From positions 186,001 through 250,000 of IMG/VR virus record IMGVR_UViG_3300027782_000025: DNA of 64,000 nt. One strand, 5' to 3'. This DNA comes from a virus. Below are positions 55,315 through 64,000 of this stretch, one piece after another. The notes below the pieces were generated by a model. The model was not told the origin of the DNA, ran no database searches, and was given only the letters and a program-made list of their open reading frames with translations. Both the position numbers and the translations under genes were made by a program. Each line of letters begins with the position of its first letter. Positions within the stretch are counted from its first letter, which is position 1.

Positions 55315-56097
55315 ATGGCTATTTTTGGACCAGCAGATCTACCCTCTATATTAAAACTACGTTCTGAACCAATGAAAAAGTATATCCTGACCAAATTAGG
55401 ATATCCAAATGTAGATGTAGAGATACAAGAAGATCAATTCGAAACGATTTGGAGAGTGGCTGGAGATTTTATAGCTAGCTATTTCCCCAGAGAGCAGAAA
55501 TTAGCTGTTTTTTGGACCAACCCATTGCAACCAACATACCCTCTTCCAGAAGACGCTTATTGGGTCCAAGAAGTGCATTGGGACCCAGCAACAACCAGAA
55601 TAAACGATGTATTTGGGGCTGAAAGCTTTTTATTTAATGTCGGGCAGGTGTCCGGCATACAAAATATGCTTTTAGATTACCACCTTCTTCAAGCATATAG
55701 AAAATTCTCCCAAAAAATACTTGGCACTGAAGGCCACTGGGAAGTGATTAACGAAAACAATAAATTTACACAAGGTGATTCATTAAGTTCTAAAGATCAA
55801 AAAATACGGTTATATCCGACACCAAAAGGCGCTTTCCCAGTGACTGTTCTTTACATCCCTGTCGTCAATAGTTTTAGAAGCCCGCAAGCTAGACAGCTAT
55901 GCTATGATATGATGCTTGCTGAAGCTAAAACCTCGCTGGGTGCTGCAAGAAGAAAAATCTCAGGATTACCAACACCAGATGGTGGTACAATATCTTATGA
56001 TGGTGATGCTCTCATGAACGAAGGCATCAAAATGAAAGAAGAGATAATTAAATCTGCTATTGATCTCGGTGAACCATATGGAGTATGGCTATGGTAA
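55315..56097 (+). CDS. Neck/head-completion-like protein (T4 gp13-type)
   Basis: KYILTKLGYPNVDVEIQEDQF matches the LGxPxVxVE-x-Q start of myovirus neck proteins, followed by a helix (WRVAGDFIASYF) and YPLPEDAYWVQEVHWDP. The middle part KIRLYPTPKGAFPVTVLYIPV also fits. Length of 260 aa is close to T4 gp14/gp13-like proteins. It would join head and tail after DNA packaging. Certainty is moderate because the family is known mainly by structure. Confidence 0.65.
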   Translation: MAIFGPADLPSILKLRSEPMKKYILTKLGYPNVDVEIQEDQFETIWRVAGDFIASYFPREQKLAVFWTNPLQPTYPLPEDAYWVQEVHWDPATTRINDVFGAESFLFNVGQVSGIQNMLLDYHLLQAYRKFSQKILGTEGHWEVINENNKFTQGDSLSSKDQKIRLYPTPKGAFPVTVLYIPVVNSFRSPQARQLCYDMMLAEAKTSLGAARRKISGLPTPDGGTISYDGDALMNEGIKMKEEIIKSAIDLGEPYGVWLW

Positions 56098-56681
56098 TAG
56101 AACCGATTGAAATTAGCTTCCAATTACAGGTACTACCTGACCATAGCGTCATTATACCTGGCTGTGAACCAACATCGGCAATATCAAGTGCGTCTCTGTC
56201 TTATTCTATGGCACTTAATGGATGTGAACAACCGAAAGTACCAATTAAATTAATATTAGATAAAATCCCAGGTAGCTATATAAAGTATGGGTGGAATTTT
56301 AACCTTGGCTATAACCAGACTTGGTTGGTGTTTCCTCCTTATTTGGCAGGCTGCCCATGCGATGATAGACCCGATTGGTATAACATGCTGAGATGTATAG
56401 CTAGTGAAATAACTGACCCGATTGTAGTTGAAAAAAACTGCGATGTTCTAGAACGCGAATTTTGTAACCCAGAAATAAAACCAGGGCCAAGCGGCGGCGG
56501 TGATGCTTATGTGAATCCTCCAGAAGGTCCATCTGCCTTAGGCTATGGTGGTATTTTACCACCGATTCCACCTTGGGCGCGGAAAAAAGTTAATTTCTGT
56601 AAATTAGCGGGCATGGACAAGGAAATGAAGATGATGGCTCCGCACGATACTAATATACTGGATTCTATTTTAGGAACTTAA
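56085..56681 (+). CDS. Unknown Cys/Pro-rich structural-type protein (198 aa)
   Basis: It overlaps the neck gene by 13 bases and touches the next gene's start. Ten Cys are spread along the chain (CPCDDRPDW, NCDVLEREFCNPE), and the C-terminal half is Gly/Pro-rich (GPSGGGDAYVNPPEG). No family recognised. A second start two codons in is also possible. Position suggests a virion protein. Confidence 0.5.
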   Translation: MAMVIEPIEISFQLQVLPDHSVIIPGCEPTSAISSASLSYSMALNGCEQPKVPIKLILDKIPGSYIKYGWNFNLGYNQTWLVFPPYLAGCPCDDRPDWYNMLRCIASEITDPIVVEKNCDVLEREFCNPEIKPGPSGGGDAYVNPPEGPSALGYGGILPPIPPWARKKVNFCKLAGMDKEMKMMAPHDTNILDSILGT

Positions 56682-59600
56682 ATGGATATTGGAACTATAT
56701 TAAGGCTGCAAGGCCCAGTACCGACTAATTTAGCTCCAAATAAGTTTTATTCTGGAACCATCTTTTTTTTCGAAGATGACGCTTTCTTGTTTTATGCTGG
56801 CGGCAATAACGGCTACAATAGAGCCACATATATAAGCAAAATAAATATTGGCGCCGGAAGCGTAAATGGGTTTAACTTCGATACAAACACGTTAGCCTTG
56901 AGCGGCGGCCCAATAACTAGAACTGGCACGATAAAAATAGATCTTATCGAGAATCTGGCTGTGGTGGGGCAGTACGGTTCATCGACCACGATACCAATCA
57001 TAACCGCTAATTCGCTTGGATTCGTTACTAGAATGAGCGAAGTGCAAAACGATACGGCTGGCGGTACTGTCACGCTCATGGAAATGGATTCAGATGATTT
57101 AGAAATATATGGATTACCAACACAATTACCGACATGTCCTCCACCAGCCGTGCCGCCGCCGGTCCAATGTGATGAGTTAACTGAATTAGGATTTTTAGCA
57201 ACCGACACTAAGCCAGCTGACATCTGCATAAGCCCAGACGATGGTTTTTTATATGTCGCTAATAATGGTAGTATTTCAATCTATAAGCGTATAACAGGAA
57301 CCGGCTTGCTGCAAGCATTAAGCCCTGTGATTATTTCTGGGATTGGTAATGCTATTATTATAAGCTCCGATGGTAAAAACATATACGTTATTAACGACAC
57401 AAATAGTATCGACATGTTTTGGCGAAATACCACTAACGGCTTATTGACATCAATCGGATCCATTGCTACTGGCAACACGCCGGTTGATATGTGCATATCT
57501 GCTGATGGTAAGAATGTTTATGCTGTAAACCTTCTGGATGACACTATTTCAGTATTTGGGCGTGATGACACGACAGGCTTGCTAACATCATTAGGCGACA
57601 TCGCTGCTGGCACCGAACCGAATTACATTGCAGTAAGCCCTGATGGCAAGAATGTTTATGTTATCCACCGTGGCTCAGCGTCGCGCACGATATCTATTTA
57701 TGCACGCAATACTACATCTGGTTTGTTAACTATAACAACGTCTATCGCTACTGGCGTTGCGCGTGGTATCGCGATTAGTCCAAATGGTAAAAATGTATAC
57801 GTTTCTGATCTCGATAATGTCATAGTTAACTATGGTAGAAACACCACGACAGGTCTTCTGACTAAAAAAGAAACCTTTGCATCTAATGCGCCTTGGGGTA
57901 TTGTGATTAGCGCTGATGGCACAAGCGCTTATATTAGCAGTATGAATAATAGCATAAGCATTTTTAGACGTAATGTCACCACTGGCTCATTCTCCGCAGT
58001 TGGGCAAATAGCAGCTAGGGGTGGTTATAACCTTTGCATTAGCTATGATGGTTTAAATGTTTATGTGCCAAATGTGAATTTAGATTCGATAACAATGTTC
58101 TCAAGGAAGAATTGCACGCCACCTAGCACTCCGACACCGACACAGGTAGATCTTAGACGCTATCTTGTTAGAGCGACTCGCGGAGGTACTGCTGAGCAAG
58201 CATCAGATGTGGAATATTGGTCGTCTGGTGATGGCTATGGAGGCACCACATGCATGATAGATCTGGTCGCCAATAATATTTATACAACTGGAGCTAATCC
58301 AGAATTCGCAGGTCTGCCGCCGTTGCCAGCTTTTAATTCGATTATAAATGCCAAAAAGGTAACGAAATATTCAGCCAAACCATATGATACATATGCTTGG
58401 AAAAAACTCGCGACTGGTCACGGCATGGTGGCTGTAGTTAAGACCGATGGCTCTTTATGGGTCGGCGATGAAAGTATATCTAAAGGCACTGGACTTAGGA
58501 AGATTACCAGTTTTAAACGTTTAAATAATGGGGTTGTAGTTAATGTCATTCCAGCGCCATCTAATTTTATAGATGTTAGGACCACAAAATGGCCAGATCA
58601 AAGCACAACTGATTTTGTCAAGTTAAGAGCTTTCACTTCTGATGGTGCTACATATTCTAGTTCATATGGCTGGAATACTAGCACTGCGCCAGACACTATG
58701 ACTTTGGAATCCGGACCAGGCGGACTACCAATCACGGAAGTGCCGAATTATTCCTATAATGGCTATACTCATTATTTCGAAACTTATTTAATGACACTAA
58801 CATCAAGGAGGTGGGTGGCCTACGGCAATAACACTAACGGCCAATGTGGTACAAGCACTATAGTATCACCGATAAGAAATTTCTACATTAAAGATCTTGA
58901 TAATGCACTGGTAGTATCAGCTGGTCAGTTGCATACAATGGCTATATTACCAGGCGGAATATTAGTTGGCTGCGGAGATAGCATTCAAGGTCAGTTGGGT
59001 AATAACTCTAAATTTACAGCTAATTCTAAATTTACCCAAATAGGCACTGATAGAGATTGGAAGTCAGTTTATGCAGGTGATAGTTTTAGCATAGCCATAA
59101 AAAATGACGGCACAGCGTATGCGACTGGCTTTAACCCGCCAGGCTTGCCAGTATACAGCAATAAGACATTATTTAATTTCACTCAAATACCAAATATTAC
59201 TGGTGCAGTGGAAGCGTTTGGCTTTAACGATCCATTTATATTCTGCAGCACTGCACCCCGACGAACTGATTGCTTTGCCGGTTGGAGCCCAAGCCTCAGC
59301 ACTCTGACAATTCCATTATATAGTGGCGACACTGTTTTATCAAATAATGGAGCGGGCTTTTTCGGCTATGCATCGAGCGGCACGTCGCTATATTCGATCG
59401 TTTTAAACAATCTTGGTTCTGGTATTTTCTCTATTGCATTCTTGAACAATGGTCAGTTGACACTTAACAGTAATATATCTGCTACTAATACAAAATTGTT
59501 TGCTAATGGCGACATTATTACGATTAACATCCCATCATTAAAAGGTGACACAACAAGTTGGGATACTGTTAATGGCAGATACCTTGTAACTGACACTAGC

Positions 59601-61988
59601 GATTTGAGATACGTTAAACTATTATGTGCGCCGGCCCCAACGCCTGTGCCTACACCAACACCGACACCACCGACGCCAACTCCAACTTGCTTTGATCGGT
59701 GGGGTGGAGAACCGAAAGGCTTTTTCGGTCCGTTTACTTATTCGGAATATAATCCGTTTTATATCTTAGCCCCTAGGAGGCCACCATACATTCCTAGCGA
59801 TCCAATACCAATGCTGCAGGCACCTTTAGCTGAAAGTACGGTAAATCCAATTAGGCCATATAATGGCGAATTAGTTATTACTAGCAGGCTTTATAATTTA
59901 TACGCACGTGGGTTAATTTACGATGATGGTCTCAGATTTTTTTGGCTAAACGACAAGAATGGTAAAGTAGAAACTACCCCATTTATTGTGGGAGACCTAG
60001 TTACTTTCCGTAATGACGCTAACAATAATGAACGAAACCCGCCAACTAACTGGATAAACACAGAATACCTTATCACTAACATAGAGCTGGGCGTGCATAC
60101 TATAATTTGCCGCCCCACGCCGACGCCAACACCGGCTCCAACGCTTGAATGCGGTAAATTAACACTAAGGCAGACTGCATCTTTTGGCGGTAATCATCAA
60201 GCTATGATAGTTTCTGAGAAATATGAGGTTAAGATTTTATGCACAGCTGATGCTGTTACTAATGCAGTATCTGTTTTTGTTATAAATTCAGATGGATCAT
60301 TAACCTTTTATAATTCATATTTAGCCGGCCTAAACCCACGTGATATAGTGATGTCATCAAATAATCAATATATCTATGTGATCACACAGAGTGGTTTAGT
60401 TACCTTTCTTAGACCAGCAGGAACCTCGCCAGTTATAAATTTAATCGATACTGATACTAGATTTACTTCATTTAATGGAGCAAGGCTTTACATTTCGCCT
60501 GATAATTCATTCTTATATATTTCTATCTTAAATGCTATAAAAATAGTTAAACTTAACGGCATACCTGATAAGACTAGCGTAGTATTAACAACACCTATCG
60601 CAGGCGAAGTATGTTATATGCTTGGGTCTAGTGATGGAAAGTATCTCTACCATGTTTCTTCAGATGCAAATAAGATATCGGCTTTCATAAGAAATTCTAG
60701 CAATGGATCGCTGATCTTAATTAGAGAATTAAATATTGAAGGCACACAACCACGACATGCGACTTTAGCTTTCTCCGAAAAGTTCATATTTATTTCTAGC
60801 ATTGGTACTAGTCTAATATCAGCTTTCATGAGAGACCCAACTAGCGGAGACATTAATTATGCCTCAACACCAAGCACAAGTATCGGCTTGGCAGGCACGC
60901 GAACTAATGGGATACTTGCCACAGCCGATAACTCTTTATATATCGCCGATTTCCAATTCAGCACTTTATATGAATACAAAATAGATCCCGGCACAGGCAA
61001 TATCACCTCATCGGGACAAACGTTGCCAAATGTGGTTTATGGAAATGACATAAAAATTAATGCTGCTAATAAAACGCTTTACGTCTTAAGCGGCGCTGGT
61101 GCTATTGGTGATATAATAGTTTACGACAGAGTATATTGTCCACCGACCCCTACGCCAACACCATTAACACCTTCCCAAACACCAACGCCATTGACATTTC
61201 CTTCTTTAGGTGGCAAAAGGTTAGTGGTAAGTTATTCTGCTACTCAAGCGACTACATCTAAACTGTTTACGATCAATGAAATGAATGGTGATAAAATAGC
61301 AGAGTCAGTTATTAATCTACCATATAACGCTTTGCGTCGTATCTCAGCATACGACGGTACATTATATGCTTCTGCTGTTCCTTCAAATAGTGCTATTGTT
61401 TTAAATAAAGAACAAATTGGTATAATTGATACAAATGGTGTTTTTAGTTCTCTGAATGATACTTCAAGCGCATATGTTTTGTCAGGAAAGTTTTGCATGG
61501 TTGGCTACCATTCTTATATAGCTATAATATATAACACTATCTTCCAGGCATCATATTTTGCTTCTAAAACGCAATTCTACGGTGGAGCTACAAAACTAGG
61601 CGCCAACTTTAATAATAACCAAGTAATAAACGATTTCACCGTTAGCCCGAGTGGTGAAATATTCTTTGTAAGCCCTAGTTGGGGCAATGATCCAAAGTCG
61701 CCAACAGGTCAATTATACGTTTATTATACGAATACATCCATCAATCCAGTCCAGATCGGACTTACCCAATATGGCGGTCTATCATTTATGTGTTGGGCTG
61801 GGAGTAGTCTTTCTTTTGATGGCAGGATGAATGACGCTATTTATTATTTAATCGGCCCACAACTACACTACCTAGAAATATTTAGAGATAATAATGGAAC
61901 TCCAATTTCTGTTAAAGATTACTTTATAGATAGAATGACAGGTTTTGACATCACAGGTGTTGGTATCACAGGTATCACAGTTATATAG
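56682..61988 (+). CDS. Giant virion-type protein: lactonase/RCC1 propellers and Thr-Pro linkers (1768 aa)
   Basis: The N-terminal 160 residues contain a beta-rich region (GGNNGYNRATYISKINIGAGS) and a Pro-rich hinge. Residues 165-480 form a lactonase/YVTN-like propeller with SPDG-x-NVYV repeats; 485-860 an RCC1-like propeller (AYGNNTNGQCGTS, VSAGQLHTMAILPGG, DSIQGQLGNNSKF). A Cys-Phe-Trp module and the shared GIHTIIC module follow, separated by Thr-Pro linkers near 986-1003, 1146-1155 and 1488-1507, then a second lactonase-like propeller (1157-1487) and a C-terminal beta region. It shares modules with the proteins at 1408 and 14677. The gene starts directly after the upstream stop. Confidence 0.82.
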   Translation: MDIGTILRLQGPVPTNLAPNKFYSGTIFFFEDDAFLFYAGGNNGYNRATYISKINIGAGSVNGFNFDTNTLALSGGPITRTGTIKIDLIENLAVVGQYGSSTTIPIITANSLGFVTRMSEVQNDTAGGTVTLMEMDSDDLEIYGLPTQLPTCPPPAVPPPVQCDELTELGFLATDTKPADICISPDDGFLYVANNGSISIYKRITGTGLLQALSPVIISGIGNAIIISSDGKNIYVINDTNSIDMFWRNTTNGLLTSIGSIATGNTPVDMCISADGKNVYAVNLLDDTISVFGRDDTTGLLTSLGDIAAGTEPNYIAVSPDGKNVYVIHRGSASRTISIYARNTTSGLLTITTSIATGVARGIAISPNGKNVYVSDLDNVIVNYGRNTTTGLLTKKETFASNAPWGIVISADGTSAYISSMNNSISIFRRNVTTGSFSAVGQIAARGGYNLCISYDGLNVYVPNVNLDSITMFSRKNCTPPSTPTPTQVDLRRYLVRATRGGTAEQASDVEYWSSGDGYGGTTCMIDLVANNIYTTGANPEFAGLPPLPAFNSIINAKKVTKYSAKPYDTYAWKKLATGHGMVAVVKTDGSLWVGDESISKGTGLRKITSFKRLNNGVVVNVIPAPSNFIDVRTTKWPDQSTTDFVKLRAFTSDGATYSSSYGWNTSTAPDTMTLESGPGGLPITEVPNYSYNGYTHYFETYLMTLTSRRWVAYGNNTNGQCGTSTIVSPIRNFYIKDLDNALVVSAGQLHTMAILPGGILVGCGDSIQGQLGNNSKFTANSKFTQIGTDRDWKSVYAGDSFSIAIKNDGTAYATGFNPPGLPVYSNKTLFNFTQIPNITGAVEAFGFNDPFIFCSTAPRRTDCFAGWSPSLSTLTIPLYSGDTVLSNNGAGFFGYASSGTSLYSIVLNNLGSGIFSIAFLNNGQLTLNSNISATNTKLFANGDIITINIPSLKGDTTSWDTVNGRYLVTDTSDLRYVKLLCAPAPTPVPTPTPTPPTPTPTCFDRWGGEPKGFFGPFTYSEYNPFYILAPRRPPYIPSDPIPMLQAPLAESTVNPIRPYNGELVITSRLYNLYARGLIYDDGLRFFWLNDKNGKVETTPFIVGDLVTFRNDANNNERNPPTNWINTEYLITNIELGVHTIICRPTPTPTPAPTLECGKLTLRQTASFGGNHQAMIVSEKYEVKILCTADAVTNAVSVFVINSDGSLTFYNSYLAGLNPRDIVMSSNNQYIYVITQSGLVTFLRPAGTSPVINLIDTDTRFTSFNGARLYISPDNSFLYISILNAIKIVKLNGIPDKTSVVLTTPIAGEVCYMLGSSDGKYLYHVSSDANKISAFIRNSSNGSLILIRELNIEGTQPRHATLAFSEKFIFISSIGTSLISAFMRDPTSGDINYASTPSTSIGLAGTRTNGILATADNSLYIADFQFSTLYEYKIDPGTGNITSSGQTLPNVVYGNDIKINAANKTLYVLSGAGAIGDIIVYDRVYCPPTPTPTPLTPSQTPTPLTFPSLGGKRLVVSYSATQATTSKLFTINEMNGDKIAESVINLPYNALRRISAYDGTLYASAVPSNSAIVLNKEQIGIIDTNGVFSSLNDTSSAYVLSGKFCMVGYHSYIAIIYNTIFQASYFASKTQFYGGATKLGANFNNNQVINDFTVSPSGEIFFVSPSWGNDPKSPTGQLYVYYTNTSINPVQIGLTQYGGLSFMCWAGSSLSFDGRMNDAIYYLIGPQLHYLEIFRDNNGTPISVKDYFIDRMTGFDITGVGITGITVI

Positions 61989-61996
61989 AGCAATAT

Positions 61997-64000
61997 ATGA
62001 TCATCAATACCGTATTTAATCTGAAAACAGTTAATTTTGTGTCGCCGCCACAAAAGGATCCAAACAATCCATATTACCAGTTAGATCTTAAATGCTCTGG
62101 CGTAAATTCTGGGACATTTGGATCAATCGGTACTGTGCCGATGATAAGAATAAACACAAAAGGATTAGTGACTCTTGCCGGGGCTACAACTGGGATCGTC
62201 ATACCTCCATTTATAACAGATTTTACGATAAAAGGACAAAACAGCTCATCGAATCCATTATACACAAACCTTGAAAATTATAATCCAAATCAAGATGAAG
62301 TCGAAAACATATCCGGATTTATTGGAAATTACGGTAAATCTTTATATTCTTCCAATAACCTTATGTATGACAAAGCATCAGGATCTATCAGTATCGGCGT
62401 TAAAAGCAACAGTACAAATGCGGTAAATGAAAATAATGTCGCTATTGGCCAAAGAGCTATGGAAGATGCTTATTCTGCAAAAACCGTAGCTATAGGAAGC
62501 TATACAGCATCTAATACTTTATTAAACAATAATACTATATGTGTTGGTTATGGTGCTCCAGTCGTCGGTGGCAATACGCCGATTAATTCTGACAATATAG
62601 TTATAGGTAGCGGCCTATTTAATAGCTCTGGCACCAAATCGATATTTATAAATAATAATAAAGTTTTGCAAATCACAGGTAACGCGACAAGCAATTCTAT
62701 AAGCATAGGTGGTTTCCCACACTTTGGGTCAGTACCAGATTATTCTGGCATCTTAATCGGTCAGACATACGGCTTTGAAGGATTAAGCATTACGCTGCAG
62801 CAATCTATATTGATTGGAAACCCGTTTACCGCTGTTAATCAAACAAGGACAAGTTTAACCTATAAAACATCTGTCGCTATCATCCAATCTGGCACGCAAT
62901 CTTATAACGCCCTCCGAACCATAGGGCTAGAATCATCGGTTTTAATAAGTAACGAGGCGCCGCCGTCAAAATACTACAGAGATCAAATCGACGGTGCTGG
63001 TCATGTTATATTAGGAAACGGCGCAGGAATAGTGAAACCAAGCATAGTTAGTACAGATAATCCAACAGATTGTATAGCAATTGGCGTGTATTCTACTGGA
63101 TCTTCAAAGGGCATTTCAATAGGTTATAAATCTGGGTCTTTTCTACCGCCTCAGAATAACTCTTTACCTGGTGTTGGGACACTTGGAGGCGCATTTACTG
63201 GTGGTCCTGGGGCTTCCTTATATGGTGCCGGACCGCCTGACGGGAAGAGTAATCCGTATGGTATTATGGGTAAGATAGTACCCGATAATGAATATGTAAC
63301 AGGCGATAATATAACTATCTTAGCAGGTGGTCAATCGCACAGCGCAGCCCTTGTAAACCAAGGAAGAATGTATGTATGTGGCCTTAATGATGCTGGACAA
63401 TTGGGGCTTGGTGACAACACACCAAGATATACGTATACTTTGGTGCCTTGGTCTAACAGCTTTACCTTCGGGATTAAAATAACGCAAATCTGCGCTTATT
63501 ATAATGGCACATTTGTCATCCTAAACGATGGAAGACTATATGGCAGCGGACAAATAAATCCGACTTCTACCACTTCGAGTTTTACTTTAATAGATTCTGG
63601 GCCTTGGACAGTGATATCGGCGGCACGCGATTACGTTACAGGAAAGACAACGTGGGCTGGTATCAAAGGTGGTAAGCTCTATACGATGGGTGATAACACA
63701 TATGGCCAATTGGGCAATGGTACTACCGGCGGTTCTACTAGCACTTTTGCTATGGTAGGATCTTCTACTTATACTAAGGTAGAATGCGGTAAATCTTTTG
63801 TACTAGCAGTGAGAAGCGATAATCGTTTAATAGTGTGGGGAAGAAATAATGTAGGCCAACTCGGCATGGGAAATACTAGCGATTTTAATACTCCACAAAT
63901 AGTGCCGCTGTTCGTTCGTGCTATCCTTGGCGGTTCTCCGGAGTATGATACTTCTAATATAGTATCAATATCAGCTGGTCATGAATGCATAGTAGTGGTA
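61997..64000 (+). CDS. Fibre-type protein with beta-roll stalk and RCC1-like propeller, 3' truncated
   Basis: An ATG 8 bases after the previous stop opens a frame of 668 codons that runs past the window end. Around residues 135-230 the repeat NVAIGQRAMEDAYSAKTVAIGS and IVIGSGLFN resembles the YadA-like left-handed beta-roll found in trimeric adhesins and fibres. From about residue 438 RCC1-like repeats appear (SAALVNQGRMYVCGLNDAGQLGLGD, YTMGDNTYGQLGNGT, IVWGRNNVGQLGMGN). No Thr-Pro linker is seen in the visible part. A trimeric receptor-binding fibre is likely. Confidence 0.75.
   Translation, partial: MIINTVFNLKTVNFVSPPQKDPNNPYYQLDLKCSGVNSGTFGSIGTVPMIRINTKGLVTLAGATTGIVIPPFITDFTIKGQNSSSNPLYTNLENYNPNQDEVENISGFIGNYGKSLYSSNNLMYDKASGSISIGVKSNSTNAVNENNVAIGQRAMEDAYSAKTVAIGSYTASNTLLNNNTICVGYGAPVVGGNTPINSDNIVIGSGLFNSSGTKSIFINNNKVLQITGNATSNSISIGGFPHFGSVPDYSGILIGQTYGFEGLSITLQQSILIGNPFTAVNQTRTSLTYKTSVAIIQSGTQSYNALRTIGLESSVLISNEAPPSKYYRDQIDGAGHVILGNGAGIVKPSIVSTDNPTDCIAIGVYSTGSSKGISIGYKSGSFLPPQNNSLPGVGTLGGAFTGGPGASLYGAGPPDGKSNPYGIMGKIVPDNEYVTGDNITILAGGQSHSAALVNQGRMYVCGLNDAGQLGLGDNTPRYTYTLVPWSNSFTFGIKITQICAYYNGTFVILNDGRLYGSGQINPTSTTSSFTLIDSGPWTVISAARDYVTGKTTWAGIKGGKLYTMGDNTYGQLGNGTTGGSTSTFAMVGSSTYTKVECGKSFVLAVRSDNRLIVWGRNNVGQLGMGNTSDFNTPQIVPLFVRAILGGSPEYDTSNIVSISAGHECIVVV

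Overview
The window looks like part of the genome of a large, lytic, T4-like (myovirus-type) bacteriophage, probably a jumbo phage of a Gram-negative host. It is AT-rich and packed with genes that mostly read rightward, with ATGA/TAATG overlaps and Shine-Dalgarno starts. It carries a T4-style replication and recombination set (SbcD/gp47 nuclease, gp41-like helicase, gp32-like single-strand binding protein, PD-(D/E)XK resolvase-like nuclease) mixed with bacterial-type parts (RecA, DnaE, a GroES-like co-chaperonin). There is also a neck-like head-tail protein and several enormous virion-type proteins. I saw no rRNA, tRNA, CRISPR array, transposase or integrase. The standard genetic code fits.

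Layout. (1) 1-853: the end of an SbcD/gp47 nuclease, then about 550 bases with no convincing gene. (2) 1408-22452: three structural genes of 4418, 1944 and 642 residues. The first two are strings of predicted beta-propellers (GYG/kelch-like, lactonase/YVTN-like, BNR Asp-box, RCC1 and FG-GAP-like) joined by Thr-Pro linkers; the second starts with a trypsin-fold domain with a complete His-Asp-Ser triad. (3) 22461-26337: a glycosyltransferase-like protein, a small membrane protein, an actin/Hsp70-fold ATPase with a disordered N-terminus, and an unknown. (4) 26351-31741: a DNA polymerase III alpha subunit split into two genes, with three small genes between the halves. (5) 31713-46674: zinc-ribbon proteins, an FAD-type oxidoreductase, KdsB, RecA, helicase, GroES-like protein, a short family-A DNA polymerase, gp32, a nuclease and many small unknowns. 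(6) 46671-53747: a sugar-modification cluster (tandem GT2, a GT-B enzyme, a sulfotransferase, two further GT-like proteins, and Gmd on the minus strand). (7) 53889-64000: a secreted Cys-rich protein, a strong terminator, probable head-neck genes, and two more giant beta-propeller/fibre genes, the last running off the window.

How it may fit together. The structural proteins share shuffled modules, and their linkers are in-frame 6-, 12- or 21-base tandem repeats, so fibre length and domain order can change without frameshift. Thr-Pro linkers of this kind are often O-glycosylated in other systems. The same window encodes nucleotide-sugar enzymes (KdsB, Gmd), about five glycosyltransferases and a sulfotransferase, so one hypothesis is that the phage glycosylates or sulfates its own fibres; modification of host surface sugars is the main alternative. 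The most unusual findings are the propeller-and-linker virion proteins with an embedded protease, the split DnaE whose halves seem to share a duplicated palm segment, and the membrane-peptide/actin-like ATPase pair. All functional calls come from reading motifs by eye; no database search was run.
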